Shown here: piece after piece, positions 39,587 to 47,650 of the stretch
Layout: every line of letters starts with the position of its first letter
How positions within the stretch are numbered: the first letter of the stretch is position 1
Assembly (NCBI GenBank): GCA_050329575.1
Contig: JBHJOP010000094.1
Span: 1-49,546, forward strand
Direction of reading: 5' to 3'
Length of the DNA stretch: 49,546 nt
Source: JAUXFS01 sp050329575
Lineage (GTDB): Bacteria > Pseudomonadota > Alphaproteobacteria > Rhodospirillales > Defluviicoccaceae
The notes under the pieces: generated by a model
Seen by the model: only the letters and a program-made list of their open reading frames with translations
The model's database searches: none
What the model was told of the DNA's origin: nothing
Position numbers and translations under genes: made by a program

Positions 39587-41062
39587 ATGGACATCCCGGA
39601 GGCGCTGGCATTCGACGACGTGTTGCTGGTGCCGGCCGCATCGGCGGTATTGCCCGGTGACGTCGATACCGCCACCCGCCTGACCCGCGCCGTGGGCCTC
39701 CGCATCCCGCTGATCTCGGCGGCGATGGATACCGTCACCGAGAGCGCGTTGGCGATCGCCATGGCCACCGCCGGCGCGATCGGTGTCGTCCACAAGAACA
39801 TGGAGCCCGAGTCCCAGGCCGCCGAGGTCCGTCGGGTCAAGAAGTTCGAATCCGGCATGGTCGTCGACCCGATGACGATCGGCCCGCGGGCCACCCTCGC
39901 CGACGCGCTGGCGCTGATGCAGGCACACGGGTTCTCCGGCGTGCCGGTGGTCGAACCGGGCAGCGGCCGGCTGCTCGGCATCCTCACCAACCGCGATGTC
40001 CGCTTCGCCAGCGATCCTCGCCAGCCGGTGAGCGAACTGATGACCCGCGACACCCCCGAACGTCCGCTGGTCACGGTCCGCGACGGCGTCGACCGCGAAG
40101 AGGCGAAGCGGCTCCTGCACAAGTACCGGATCGAGAAGCTTCTGGTGGTCGACGACGCCTACCGCTGCGTCGGGCTGATCACCGTCAAGGACATCGAGAA
40201 GGCCGCTCGGTTCCCCAACGCCTGCAAGGACGAGCAGGGGCGGCTGAGGGTCGCGGCGGCCACCGGTGTCGGCGACCAGGGTCTCGCCCGCGCCGCGGTG
40301 CTGATCGACGCCGAAGTCGACGTCATCGTCGTCGATACCGCCCACGGCCATTCCTCCGGCGTCATCCGTGCGGTGGAGCGAATCAAGGCGCTCAGCAACT
40401 ACACCCAGGTGATCGCCGGCAACGTCGCCACCCCGGAAGGGGCGCGGGCGTTGATCGACGCCGGCGCCGATGCCGTCAAGGTCGGCATCGGACCCGGTTC
40501 CATCTGCACCACGCGGATGGTCGCCGGCGTCGGGGTGCCGCAGTTCTCGGCGATCCGTGAGCTGGTCGAGGTCTGTCGCGACCATGACGTGCCGTTGATC
40601 GCCGACGGCGGCGTCCGCTACTCGGGCGACCTCGCCAAGGCGATCGCTGCCGGCGCCGACAGCGTCATGCTCGGCTCGCTGTTCGCCGGCACCGACGAGA
40701 GCCCCGGCGACGTGTTCCTCTATCAGGGTCGCTCCTACAAGAGCTATCGGGGGATGGGCTCGATCGGCGCGATGGCCGTCGGCTCCGCCGACCGCTATTT
40801 CCAGCAGGAGGTGGCAAGCCCGCTGAAGCTGGTCCCGGAGGGCGTGGAAGGCCGTGTTCCCTACAAGGGGCCGGTCGCCAACGTCGTCCACCAACTGGTC
40901 GGCGGCCTCAGCGCGGCGATGGGCTACACCGGCAACCGCACCATCGCGGAGATGCAGCGCAACTGCACGTTCCGCAGAACCACCGCCGCCGGGCTCCGCG
41001 AGAGCCACGTCCACGACGTGACCATCACCCGCGAGGCCCCCAACTACCGGGCCGGCGAATGA
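39587..41062 (+). CDS. guaB: IMP dehydrogenase
   Basis: A 491-residue enzyme oxidising IMP to XMP with NAD, the committed step to GMP. MDIPEALAFDDVLLVPAASA opens the TIM barrel. Two CBS domains (about 92-205) carry MTIGPRATLADALALMQAHG and the second unit ending in LITVKDIEKA. The catalytic Cys sits in GIGPGSICTTRMVAGVGVPQ (about residue 306), followed by IADGGVRYSGDLAKAIAAGA and the flap region GSADRYFQ. Length is normal. ATG 39587 has GGAGG upstream and a good promoter. It stands apart from other purine genes; guaA is not in the window. Confidence 0.96.
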   Translation: MDIPEALAFDDVLLVPAASAVLPGDVDTATRLTRAVGLRIPLISAAMDTVTESALAIAMATAGAIGVVHKNMEPESQAAEVRRVKKFESGMVVDPMTIGPRATLADALALMQAHGFSGVPVVEPGSGRLLGILTNRDVRFASDPRQPVSELMTRDTPERPLVTVRDGVDREEAKRLLHKYRIEKLLVVDDAYRCVGLITVKDIEKAARFPNACKDEQGRLRVAAATGVGDQGLARAAVLIDAEVDVIVVDTAHGHSSGVIRAVERIKALSNYTQVIAGNVATPEGARALIDAGADAVKVGIGPGSICTTRMVAGVGVPQFSAIRELVEVCRDHDVPLIADGGVRYSGDLAKAIAAGADSVMLGSLFAGTDESPGDVFLYQGRSYKSYRGMGSIGAMAVGSADRYFQQEVASPLKLVPEGVEGRVPYKGPVANVVHQLVGGLSAAMGYTGNRTIAEMQRNCTFRRTTAAGLRESHVHDVTITREAPNYRAGE

Positions 41063-41106
41063 CGGCGGCGGGCACGTCGGTCGCCGGGGGCGGAGCACCT
41101 CCCGCC

Positions 41107-41122
41107 TTAACGCCGCCTTAAC
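41107..41122 (+). promoter_or_regulatory. Perfect CtrA-type box TTAA-N7-TTAAC
   Basis: TTAA-CGCCGCC-TTAAC matches the CtrA consensus of alphaproteobacteria exactly. TTAA is very rare in this GC-rich window, so two copies with the right spacing are unlikely to be chance. It lies 62 bases upstream of the gamma-carbonic-anhydrase-like ATG at 41184. Confidence 0.55.
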
Positions 41123-41183
41123 CCGGTCGCCGCGACCCTCGGTGGCCATCGACAGAACGACGGGCCACAGCACGGAGCCGACC

Positions 41184-41810
41184 ATGGACGACCGATTCCC
41201 CGACGCCGCCTACATCGACCCCTCGGCCCGCATTTTCGGCAACGTCGTCATCGGCGCAGGATCGAGCGTCTGGCCGCTGGCGGTGATCCGCGCCGAGACC
41301 CACGCGGTCGAGATCGGCCGGTTCACCAACATCCAGGACTTCGCCATGATCCACATCGGCCAGACACGACCGACGATCATCGGCGACTATTGCTCGATCG
41401 CCCACCGCGCCACCCTGCACGGCTGCACCATCGGCAACAACTGCCTGATCGGCATGGACGTCACGATCCGCGACGGGGTCGAACTCGGCGACAACTGCAT
41501 CGTCGTCAGCCGCGCGTACGTGCCCGAGGGGCTGGTGGTGCCCGCCAACTCGCTGGTCGGCGGCCAGCCGGCCAAGGTCAGCCGCGGCGACGCCCACTTC
41601 CTCCCCAACCGCTTCAACGCCTTGCTGTATCACCGCAACGCCCTCGCCTACGCCCGCGGCGACCACCGCGCCTGGACCGGCCCCGACTACGACGCCTTCG
41701 TCCGCGACGTCCGCGAGCGGCTGGAGGCCGAGTATCAGGCCCTCTACCCGCCCGTCGGCACGGACCCGGAGCCCGTCGATCCGCTCGACGAGGGCAAGCC
41801 GCTGATCTGA
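41184..41810 (+). CDS. Gamma-carbonic-anhydrase-family hexapeptide protein
   Basis: A 208-residue left-handed beta-helix protein. Hexapeptide repeats run from about residue 10 to 120, with likely zinc ligands in AMIHIGQ, CSIAHRATLHGC. VGGQPAKVSRGDA closes the helix and an acidic C-terminal tail follows (DYDAFVRDVRERLEAEYQAL YPP). Family members hydrate CO2, but many are inactive or act on other substrates. The ATG at 41184 with CGGAG upstream is preferred to a GTG at 41142. It overlaps the convergent gene by 67 bases. Confidence 0.82.
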   Translation: MDDRFPDAAYIDPSARIFGNVVIGAGSSVWPLAVIRAETHAVEIGRFTNIQDFAMIHIGQTRPTIIGDYCSIAHRATLHGCTIGNNCLIGMDVTIRDGVELGDNCIVVSRAYVPEGLVVPANSLVGGQPAKVSRGDAHFLPNRFNALLYHRNALAYARGDHRAWTGPDYDAFVRDVRERLEAEYQALYPPVGTDPEPVDPLDEGKPLI

Positions 41811-42151
41811 GCGAGGCCGTCGAACAGCGCGGCGACCACCGCCTCGACCATCCGGTCGAGGTCGTCCGACATCCCCTCGTCGATCCCCATCTCGCGCCGC
41901 AGCCGCCGCTCCAGGTAGCCGGCCGCCGGCCGGTCGGTCCGCGCCCGCAACTCGGCGAGGAGATCGCAGCCGAGGCGGGAGGCGACGACCACCATCGAAG
42001 CGAGGTCGGCACTGTCGGCGGGATCGCCGGTCCCGGGCTCGCCCCGCGCGGCGACGATCCGCGCCACCGCCGCCGGCAGTCCCGGGCACATCTCGGCGGC
42101 GAGCCTCGCCGCCGCCGCGCGCGCGATCGCGTCCGCTTCGACTTCGTTCAC
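41744..42151 (-). CDS. Uncharacterised small protein
   Basis: A 135-residue, mostly helical protein: an acidic Ala-rich start (VNEVEADAIARAAAARLAAE), then ASRLGCDLLAELRARTDRPA and a tail GMSDDLDRMVEAVVAALFDG. Start is the GTG at 42151, supported by GGAGGAGG 5 bases upstream; an ATG at 42190 in the same frame lacks such a site. No family recognised. Its last 67 bases are antisense to the end of the carbonic-anhydrase-like gene. Confidence 0.52.
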   Translation of the reverse strand: MNEVEADAIARAAAARLAAEMCPGLPAAVARIVAARGEPGTGDPADSADLASMVVVASRLGCDLLAELRARTDRPAAGYLERRLRREMGIDEGMSDDLDRMVEAVVAALFDGLAQISGLPSSSGSTGSGSVPTGG

Positions 42152-42223
42152 GGTTGCCTCCTCCGGTTCGACCGCGCGATAGTACGCCATCGTCGCGCCT
42201 GCGCCCAGGAACCGGTCGACCCG

Positions 42224-42388
42224 ATGGACCTGACGACGCTGTTCGGCATCATCGCGTTCGCCGCCGGCTGGTTGTTCTGGCGGCGGACGGACCCGCGCGA
42301 GCGCCTGGTGCGGCTGTTCTTCGGCGTGCTGATGTTCATGGGGGCCGCGATCGGGTTCCTGTCGCTCCTGCTGCGGCTGACGCGTTGA
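42224..42388 (+). CDS. Very small two-helix membrane protein
   Basis: A 54-residue protein with two hydrophobic segments, MDLTTLFGIIAFAAGWLFW and LFFGVLMFMGAAIGFLSLLL, joined by a basic loop RRTDPRERLVR. It is divergent from the gene at 41744-42151 (73 bases between starts). An AGGA lies about 13 bases upstream of the ATG, farther than usual. No family recognised; the clear hydrophobic/basic alternation favours a real gene. Confidence 0.5.
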   Translation: MDLTTLFGIIAFAAGWLFWRRTDPRERLVRLFFGVLMFMGAAIGFLSLLLRLTR

Positions 42389-42498
42389 ACGCCAGCGGCC
42401 CGCGCCATCACCGTTCCTCGACCGTCCGAGCCGCCGCGAATACAACCTGATGTTGAAAACCTCTTGCGTCGCAGCCGGCTTGGTACGATGATCCGCCC

Positions 42499-43947
42499 AT
42501 GCAGCGCAACCTGAAGGGCGCACGGCGACCGCCTCGCCGCCCCCCCCACCGATCGGCCGCCGATCCCCGGCGCGGGGGATCCTCGCCCGATCTGCTGACG
42601 CCGACCACGGCGATCCCCGACATCGTCTGGCCGGCCCTGCCGACCGGCCGCGACGCGACCTTGCTGGCGCTGATGCAGCAGCTCGAGGAGAGCCAGTGGT
42701 GGCCGCCGGGGGCCATCGAAGAGATGCAGATGCGCCAGCTGGAGGAGTTGGTCGAGCACGCCGTCGGCACCGTTCCGTTCTACCGCGACCGCTTCGCCGC
42801 CCTCGCCGGAATGGCGCGCGGCGAGTTGACGGCCGCCGCCTGGCGCAACGTCCCGGTGCTGCGTCGCGCCGACATCCAGGATGCCGGCCCGGCGCTGTTC
42901 ACCGCCGCGCTGCCGCCGGGACACGGGCGGACCTACGACGTCGTCACCTCCGGTTCGACCGGACGGCCGATCCATGTCAAGGGCTCCGGCATCGTCCATC
43001 TGTTCGGCCGCGCGATCAACCTCCGGTTCCAGTTCTGGCACCAGCGGGACTTCGGCGCCGCAACCGCGGCGATCCGGCGACTGAAGGCCGGCGAAGCCCG
43101 CTTCATCGCCGCCGGCAACGTCGCCGCCTGGGTGTCGGCGTTCGCGAGCGGACCGATGCACCTCTGCGATGTGATGCGACCGGTCGACGAGCAGGTCGAA
43201 TGGCTGCGGCGACTGAACCCGCCTTATCTGCTCACCTATCCCACCAACCTCGCGGCGCTGGTCGAGCGTTCGAAGGCACTCGGCGTGACGTTCCCCGCCC
43301 TGCGCGAGGTCGTCAGCATGGGCGAAGTGCTGCAGCAGACCCAGCGCGCCTTCTGCGAACGGGAGTGGGGGGTGAGGGTGGTCGATCTCTACAGCTGCAA
43401 CGAGCTCGGGCTGATCGCGCTGCAATGTCCCGGCCACGACCACTATCTGGTGCAGTCGGAAAACCTCTACGTCGAGGTCCTCGACGACGACGGCCGGCCG
43501 TGCGAGCCCGGCGCGGTCGGCCGGCTGGTGATCACCGACCTGCACAATTTCGCGAGCCCGTTGATCCGCTACGAACTCGGCGACCACGCCGAAGTCGGCG
43601 GCCCGTGCCCGACGGGGCGCACCCTGCCGGTGCTGACCCGGATCATGGGGCGCAGCCGCAACATGCTGACCCTGCCCACCGGCGCCCGGGTATGGCCGAC
43701 GCTGACCGCGAGCCTGTTCCTCGCCGTCGCCCCGGTCCGCCAGTTCCAGGTGATTCAGCGGAGCCTGGACGCGATCGAGGTCAAGCTGGCGGTCGCCCGG
43801 CCGCTGACCGGGGAGCAGAAGCAGAAGCTCGCCGGCGCCCTTGCCGCCAAGTTCGGCTATCCGTTCGCCTTCACCTTCACCGAGGTCGCCGAGATTCCCC
43901 ACGCCCCCAGCGGCAAGTACGAGGATTTCCGCTCCGAGCTGACGTAG
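42499..43947 (+). CDS. PaaK/CapK-like adenylate-forming enzyme
   Basis: A 482-residue protein resembling phenylacetate-CoA ligase. HAVGTVPFYRDRFAALAG is the usual N-terminal motif, the ATP P-loop is VVTSGSTGRPIHVKGSG (about residues 151-167), YSCNELGLIALQCP stands for the Y-x-x-[ST]E region, and PLIRYELGDHAEV and IMGRSRNMLTLPTG follow. The C-terminal ends HAPSGKYEDFRSEL, with the Lys near the end that catalyses adenylation in this family. It differs enough from true PaaK that the acid substrate (aryl, fatty or amino acid) is open. Start ATG 42499 has no strong ribosome-binding site. It is convergent with phoB. Confidence 0.78.
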   Translation: MQRNLKGARRPPRRPPHRSAADPRRGGSSPDLLTPTTAIPDIVWPALPTGRDATLLALMQQLEESQWWPPGAIEEMQMRQLEELVEHAVGTVPFYRDRFAALAGMARGELTAAAWRNVPVLRRADIQDAGPALFTAALPPGHGRTYDVVTSGSTGRPIHVKGSGIVHLFGRAINLRFQFWHQRDFGAATAAIRRLKAGEARFIAAGNVAAWVSAFASGPMHLCDVMRPVDEQVEWLRRLNPPYLLTYPTNLAALVERSKALGVTFPALREVVSMGEVLQQTQRAFCEREWGVRVVDLYSCNELGLIALQCPGHDHYLVQSENLYVEVLDDDGRPCEPGAVGRLVITDLHNFASPLIRYELGDHAEVGGPCPTGRTLPVLTRIMGRSRNMLTLPTGARVWPTLTASLFLAVAPVRQFQVIQRSLDAIEVKLAVARPLTGEQKQKLAGALAAKFGYPFAFTFTEVAEIPHAPSGKYEDFRSELT

Positions 43948-43970
43948 CGGCCGATGGGACCGCCGGCCGG

Positions 43971-44675
43971 TCAGTCGGCCTGGGCGTCGGCGAAGGCGTC
44001 GAGCGCGTAGCCGGCGCCGCGCACGGTGCGGATGATATCGCCGTCGCCGTGTTCGCCGAGCGCCTTGCGCAGCCGGCGGATGTGCACGTCGACGGTGCGC
44101 AGCTCGACGTGGATGTTGCGTCCCCACACCTTGTCGAGCAGCTGCTCGCGGCTGTAGACGCGGTCCGGCCGTTCCATCAGCAAGCGCAGCAGGCGAAACT
44201 CGGTCGGTCCGAGGTGGATCGGCCGGCCGCCGCGGGTGACCCTGTGGGTGCCGAGATCCATGACGATGTCGCCGAAGGCGAGCTTCTCCTGGGTCAGGGC
44301 CGGGCTGCTGCGACGCAGGACGGCGCGGACGCGAGCCACCAGCTCGGTCGGCGAGTAGGGCTTGATCACGTAGTCGTCGGCACCGCTGTCGAGACCGCGG
44401 ATGCGGTCCGCCTCCTCGACGCGGGCGGTGAGCATGATGATCGGCAGCGAGCGGGTCTCGGCGCGCTGGCGCAGGCGCTGACAGACGGCGAGACCGGTGG
44501 TGCCGGGCAGCATCCAGTCGAGCAGCACCAGATCGGGCGCGTGCTCCTCGATGCTGAGCAGGGCCTCGTCACCGTCGGATGCCATCACCGGCTCGAACCC
44601 CTCGCGCTCGAAGTTGTAGCGCAGCAGCTCCGCCTGCGCCTCTTCGTCCTCGACGATGAGGATCCTCGGCTTCAC
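43971..44675 (-). CDS. phoB: Phosphate response regulator PhoB
   Basis: A 234-residue OmpR-type regulator activating the phosphate regulon. The receiver has ILIVEDEEAQAELLRYNFER, phosphoacceptor Asp in DLVLLDWMLPGTTG (about residue 54), and the Lys in DDYVIKPYSPTELVARVRAV. The DNA-binding domain has LGPTEFRLLRLLMERPDRVY SREQLLDKVWG and TVDVHIRRLRKAL, ending TVRGAGYAL. Start GTG 44675 overlaps the phoU stop (GTGA), with a G-rich site 8 bases upstream. It is the last gene of the pst operon; phoR is not downstream of it. Confidence 0.95.
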   Translation of the reverse strand: MKPRILIVEDEEAQAELLRYNFEREGFEPVMASDGDEALLSIEEHAPDLVLLDWMLPGTTGLAVCQRLRQRAETRSLPIIMLTARVEEADRIRGLDSGADDYVIKPYSPTELVARVRAVLRRSSPALTQEKLAFGDIVMDLGTHRVTRGGRPIHLGPTEFRLLRLLMERPDRVYSREQLLDKVWGRNIHVELRTVDVHIRRLRKALGEHGDGDIIRTVRGAGYALDAFADAQAD

Positions 44676-45418
44676 GGCGATCGCCCCCCGCCGCCGCCCC
44701 CGCCCGTCGCGGTCGGCCTGACCACCGTGAAGCTGGATGCGTCGTCCTTCTGCCGGTCTTCGGACGGAAACTTCCCCTGCACCAGGAACAGCACGTTCTC
44801 GGCGATGTTGGTGGTGTGATCGCCGATCCGCTCGATGTTCTTGGCGACGAACAGCAGGTGGGTGCAGGACGTGATGTTGCGAGGATCCTCCATCATGTAG
44901 GTCAGGAGTTCCCGGAACACGCTGGTGTAGAGGGTGTCCAGTTCCTTGTCCCGTTCCCACACCATTTCCGCCTTCTCGACGTCGCGGCCGAGGTAGGCAT
45001 CGAGAACGTCCTTGATCATCTCCTGCGCCACCCGTCCCAGCCGGGCGACCGGGAACGCCGGCGGGACCGGCGGAAACTCCGCCAGCGCGGCGGTCCGCTT
45101 GGCGACATTCTTGGCATAGTCGCCGATCCGCTCGAGGATCGCCGACGTCTTCAGGGCGGACACGATCGCACGCAGGTCCGACGCCATCGGCTGACGCAGC
45201 GCCAGCAAGCTGACCGCGAGCTGATCGACCTCCGCCTCCATGGCGTCGATCCGCACGTCGGCCGCCGCCACCTGCGCCGCCTTGTCGGTGTCGCGCTTCA
45301 GCAACGCATCGATCGCATCGGCGAGCTGGGTCTCGGCCAACCCGCCCATCTCGGCGATCGTCTCCTCCAGCCGGTTCAGCTGTTCGTCGAACGACTTGAC
45401 GATGTGCTCAGAGGTCAT
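44672..45418 (-). CDS. phoU: Phosphate signalling regulator PhoU
   Basis: A 248-residue helical protein made of two PhoU domains. Metal-binding E/DxxxD motifs are visible in ILERIGDYAKNVAKRT and NIERIGDHTTNIAENVLFLV QG. PhoU links PstB activity to PhoR and dampens the pho response when phosphate is ample. ATG 45418 has GGAG 9 bases upstream. It lies between pstB (37 bases) and phoB (4-base overlap). The C-terminal tail is glycine-rich (ATGGGGGGGRSP) and variable. Confidence 0.95.
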   Translation of the reverse strand: MTSEHIVKSFDEQLNRLEETIAEMGGLAETQLADAIDALLKRDTDKAAQVAAADVRIDAMEAEVDQLAVSLLALRQPMASDLRAIVSALKTSAILERIGDYAKNVAKRTAALAEFPPVPPAFPVARLGRVAQEMIKDVLDAYLGRDVEKAEMVWERDKELDTLYTSVFRELLTYMMEDPRNITSCTHLLFVAKNIERIGDHTTNIAENVLFLVQGKFPSEDRQKDDASSFTVVRPTATGGGGGGGRSP

Positions 45419-45455
45419 CGAGAAAACTCCGTTTGTCCGGATGCGCGGCGAGGCC

Positions 45456-46292
45456 TCAGCCGAAACGCCCGGTGATGTAGCCCTGGGTCCGTTCGTCGCG
45501 CGGATTGGTGAAGATCTGCTCGGTGTCACCGCATTCGACGAGCACGCCGAGATGGAAGAACCCGGTCCGCTGCGACACGCGTGCCGCCTGCTGCATCGAG
45601 TGGGTGACGATGACGATGGTGAAGTTGGTCCGCAATTCGTCGATCAGCTCTTCGATCTTGGCGGTGGCGATCGGATCGAGGGCGGAGCACGGCTCGTCCA
45701 TCAGGATCACCTCCGGCTGGACGGCGATCGCGCGGGCGATGCACAGTCGCTGTTGCTGGCCCCCCGAGAGGCCGGTCCCCGGTTCCTCCAGACGATCCTT
45801 GACCTCGTTCAGCAACCCGGCCTTCTCGAGACTGGCGAGAACGATCTCGTCGAGCTCGGTCTTGCCGCGGGCGATCCCGTGGATGCGGGGCCCATAGGCG
45901 ACGTTCTCGTAGATCGACTTCGGAAACGGGTTCGGCTTCTGGAACACCATGCCGACCCGCGCCCGCAGGTGCACGACGTCGATCTCCTTCGAGTAGATGT
46001 CGGTGCCCTCGAGCAGGATGCTGCCGGTGACGCGACAGATGTCGATGGTGTCGTTCATCCGGTTCAGACAGCGGAGATAGGTCGACTTGCCGCACCCCGA
46101 GGGCCCGATCAACGCCGTCACCTGGTGCTTGTTGATGGTCAGCGAAACGTCCGTCAGCGCCTGCTTCTGGCCATAATAAACGTTGACGTTCTCCGAGACG
46201 AACGCCGACTCCACGGAAATCGGCGCCGGCTTCGCCGCCGTTCCGGCCCTCGGCTCGCCGCTCGTCACCACTTCAGCCCTCAACGCACACAT
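45456..46292 (-). CDS. pstB: Phosphate ABC transporter ATPase
   Basis: A 278-residue ATP-binding subunit of the high-affinity phosphate importer. Walker A is ALIGPSGCGKSTYLRCLNRM, the Q-loop is GMVFQKPNPFPKSIYENVAY, the signature LSGGQQQRLCIARAIA and Walker B VILMDEPCSALDPIAT, all typical of PstB. The ATG at 46292 has TAGGAG about 9 bases upstream. It follows pstA by 11 bases. The N-terminal 25 residues are longer than in E. coli PstB. Confidence 0.96.
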   Translation of the reverse strand: MCALRAEVVTSGEPRAGTAAKPAPISVESAFVSENVNVYYGQKQALTDVSLTINKHQVTALIGPSGCGKSTYLRCLNRMNDTIDICRVTGSILLEGTDIYSKEIDVVHLRARVGMVFQKPNPFPKSIYENVAYGPRIHGIARGKTELDEIVLASLEKAGLLNEVKDRLEEPGTGLSGGQQQRLCIARAIAVQPEVILMDEPCSALDPIATAKIEELIDELRTNFTIVIVTHSMQQAARVSQRTGFFHLGVLVECGDTEQIFTNPRDERTQGYITGRFG

Positions 46293-46303
46293 CGTTCCCG
46301 CTC

Positions 46304-47650
46304 CTACCATTTGCGCTCGAACCGTTTGCGAAGCAACACGGCGATGGCGTTCATCAACACCAGGAAGCCCAGCAGTACCATGATCGCCGCCGACGCCCGC
46401 TCGACGAACGCGCGTTCGGGCAGGTCGGACCACAGGTAGATCTGCACCGGCATCACGGTGGCCGGATCCAGGGGCCCCTGCGGGATGTCGACGATGAAGG
46501 CGACCATGCCGATCATCAGCAACGGCGCGGTCTCGCCGAGCGCCTGGGCCATGCCGATGATGGTGCCGGTGAACATGCCGGGCAGGGCCAGCGGCACCAC
46601 GTGGTGGAACACCGTCTGCACCTTCGACGCGCCGACTCCCAGGGCCGCCTCGCGGATCGACGGCGGAACCGACTTCAGCGCCGCGCGGCTGGCGATGATG
46701 ATGGTCGGCAGCGTCATCAGCGCGAGGACCATGCCGCCGACCACCGGCGCCGAGCGCGGCAGGCCGAAGAACTGCAGGAACACGGCCAGACCGAGGAGAC
46801 CGAAAACGATCGACGGCACCGCCGCGAGATTGTTGATGTTGACCTCGATGATCTGCGTCCAGCGGTTCTTGGGCGCGAACTCCTCGAGATAGATCGCCGC
46901 CCCGACGGCGAGCGGAAAGGACAGCAGCAGCGTCACCAGCATGGTCCAGAACGAACCGGTCAGGGCCCCCCGGATCCCCGCCAGCTCGGGCGATCGCGAG
47001 TCCCCGGCGGTGAACAAGGTCCAGTTGAACCCGCGTTCGATCAGCCCGCGGTCCCGCAGCCGTTCGAACCACTCGATCTGCTTGTCCGAGACCCGTCGTT
47101 CCGCCTCGGGAAGATCGGCCCGGATATGGCCCTTGTTGAGCTGGTCGAAGTCGTCGGCGACGTGCATGCGCAGCGACACGCGCCGTCCGATGATCGAGCG
47201 CCCGTCTTCTTCGGCTTCCATCACCTCCCGGCGGATGTCGAACACGGCACCGGGGCTGATGATGCTCATCAGCGCACGGCGATCGGTTCTCGACGTCACC
47301 TCCGGGAAGAGATCGGTCATCGCCTGGGCGATCGGAAGGCGATAGTCCGCGGTCGACAGCAAGCGGCGCAGCTCTTCCGGGTCCGTCACCCCGTCGGGGT
47401 TGACGTCCTGGGGATAGAGGGTGATGTCGAGACGGATCGTCGTCTGCGTGAACGCGGGCAGGCCCTTGCTGATGATGTCGAAGAACAGGAACACCAGAAA
47501 CACCAGCGCGAAGGCGATCGCCGCGATGCCATAGGCCCGAAACCGGCGCTCCGCCGCGTAGCGGCCGCGGAGACTGGCGGCCACCGCGGCCGACGCGCTG
47601 CGGCCAGGAACACCGCCGGCGGCGGGGGTCGTTATCGTTGCGTCACTCAT
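46304..47650 (-). CDS. pstA: Phosphate ABC permease PstA with N-terminal DUF3333 region
   Basis: A 448-residue permease, larger than the about 300 residues of E. coli PstA. After a first helix (AYGIAAIAFALVFLVFLFFD, about 39-58) comes a periplasmic segment of about 150 residues (DITLYPQDVNPDGVTDPEEL, ADDFDQLNKGHIRADLPEAE), the DUF3333 region common in alphaproteobacteria. The permease core follows, with SIVFGLLGLAVFLQFFGLPR, the EAA loop IREAALGVGASKVQTVFHHV and GMAQALGETAPLLMIGMVAF. It overlaps pstC by 8 bases. Confidence 0.94.
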   Translation of the reverse strand: MSDATITTPAAGGVPGRSASAAVAASLRGRYAAERRFRAYGIAAIAFALVFLVFLFFDIISKGLPAFTQTTIRLDITLYPQDVNPDGVTDPEELRRLLSTADYRLPIAQAMTDLFPEVTSRTDRRALMSIISPGAVFDIRREVMEAEEDGRSIIGRRVSLRMHVADDFDQLNKGHIRADLPEAERRVSDKQIEWFERLRDRGLIERGFNWTLFTAGDSRSPELAGIRGALTGSFWTMLVTLLLSFPLAVGAAIYLEEFAPKNRWTQIIEVNINNLAAVPSIVFGLLGLAVFLQFFGLPRSAPVVGGMVLALMTLPTIIIASRAALKSVPPSIREAALGVGASKVQTVFHHVVPLALPGMFTGTIIGMAQALGETAPLLMIGMVAFIVDIPQGPLDPATVMPVQIYLWSDLPERAFVERASAAIMVLLGFLVLMNAIAVLLRKRFERKW

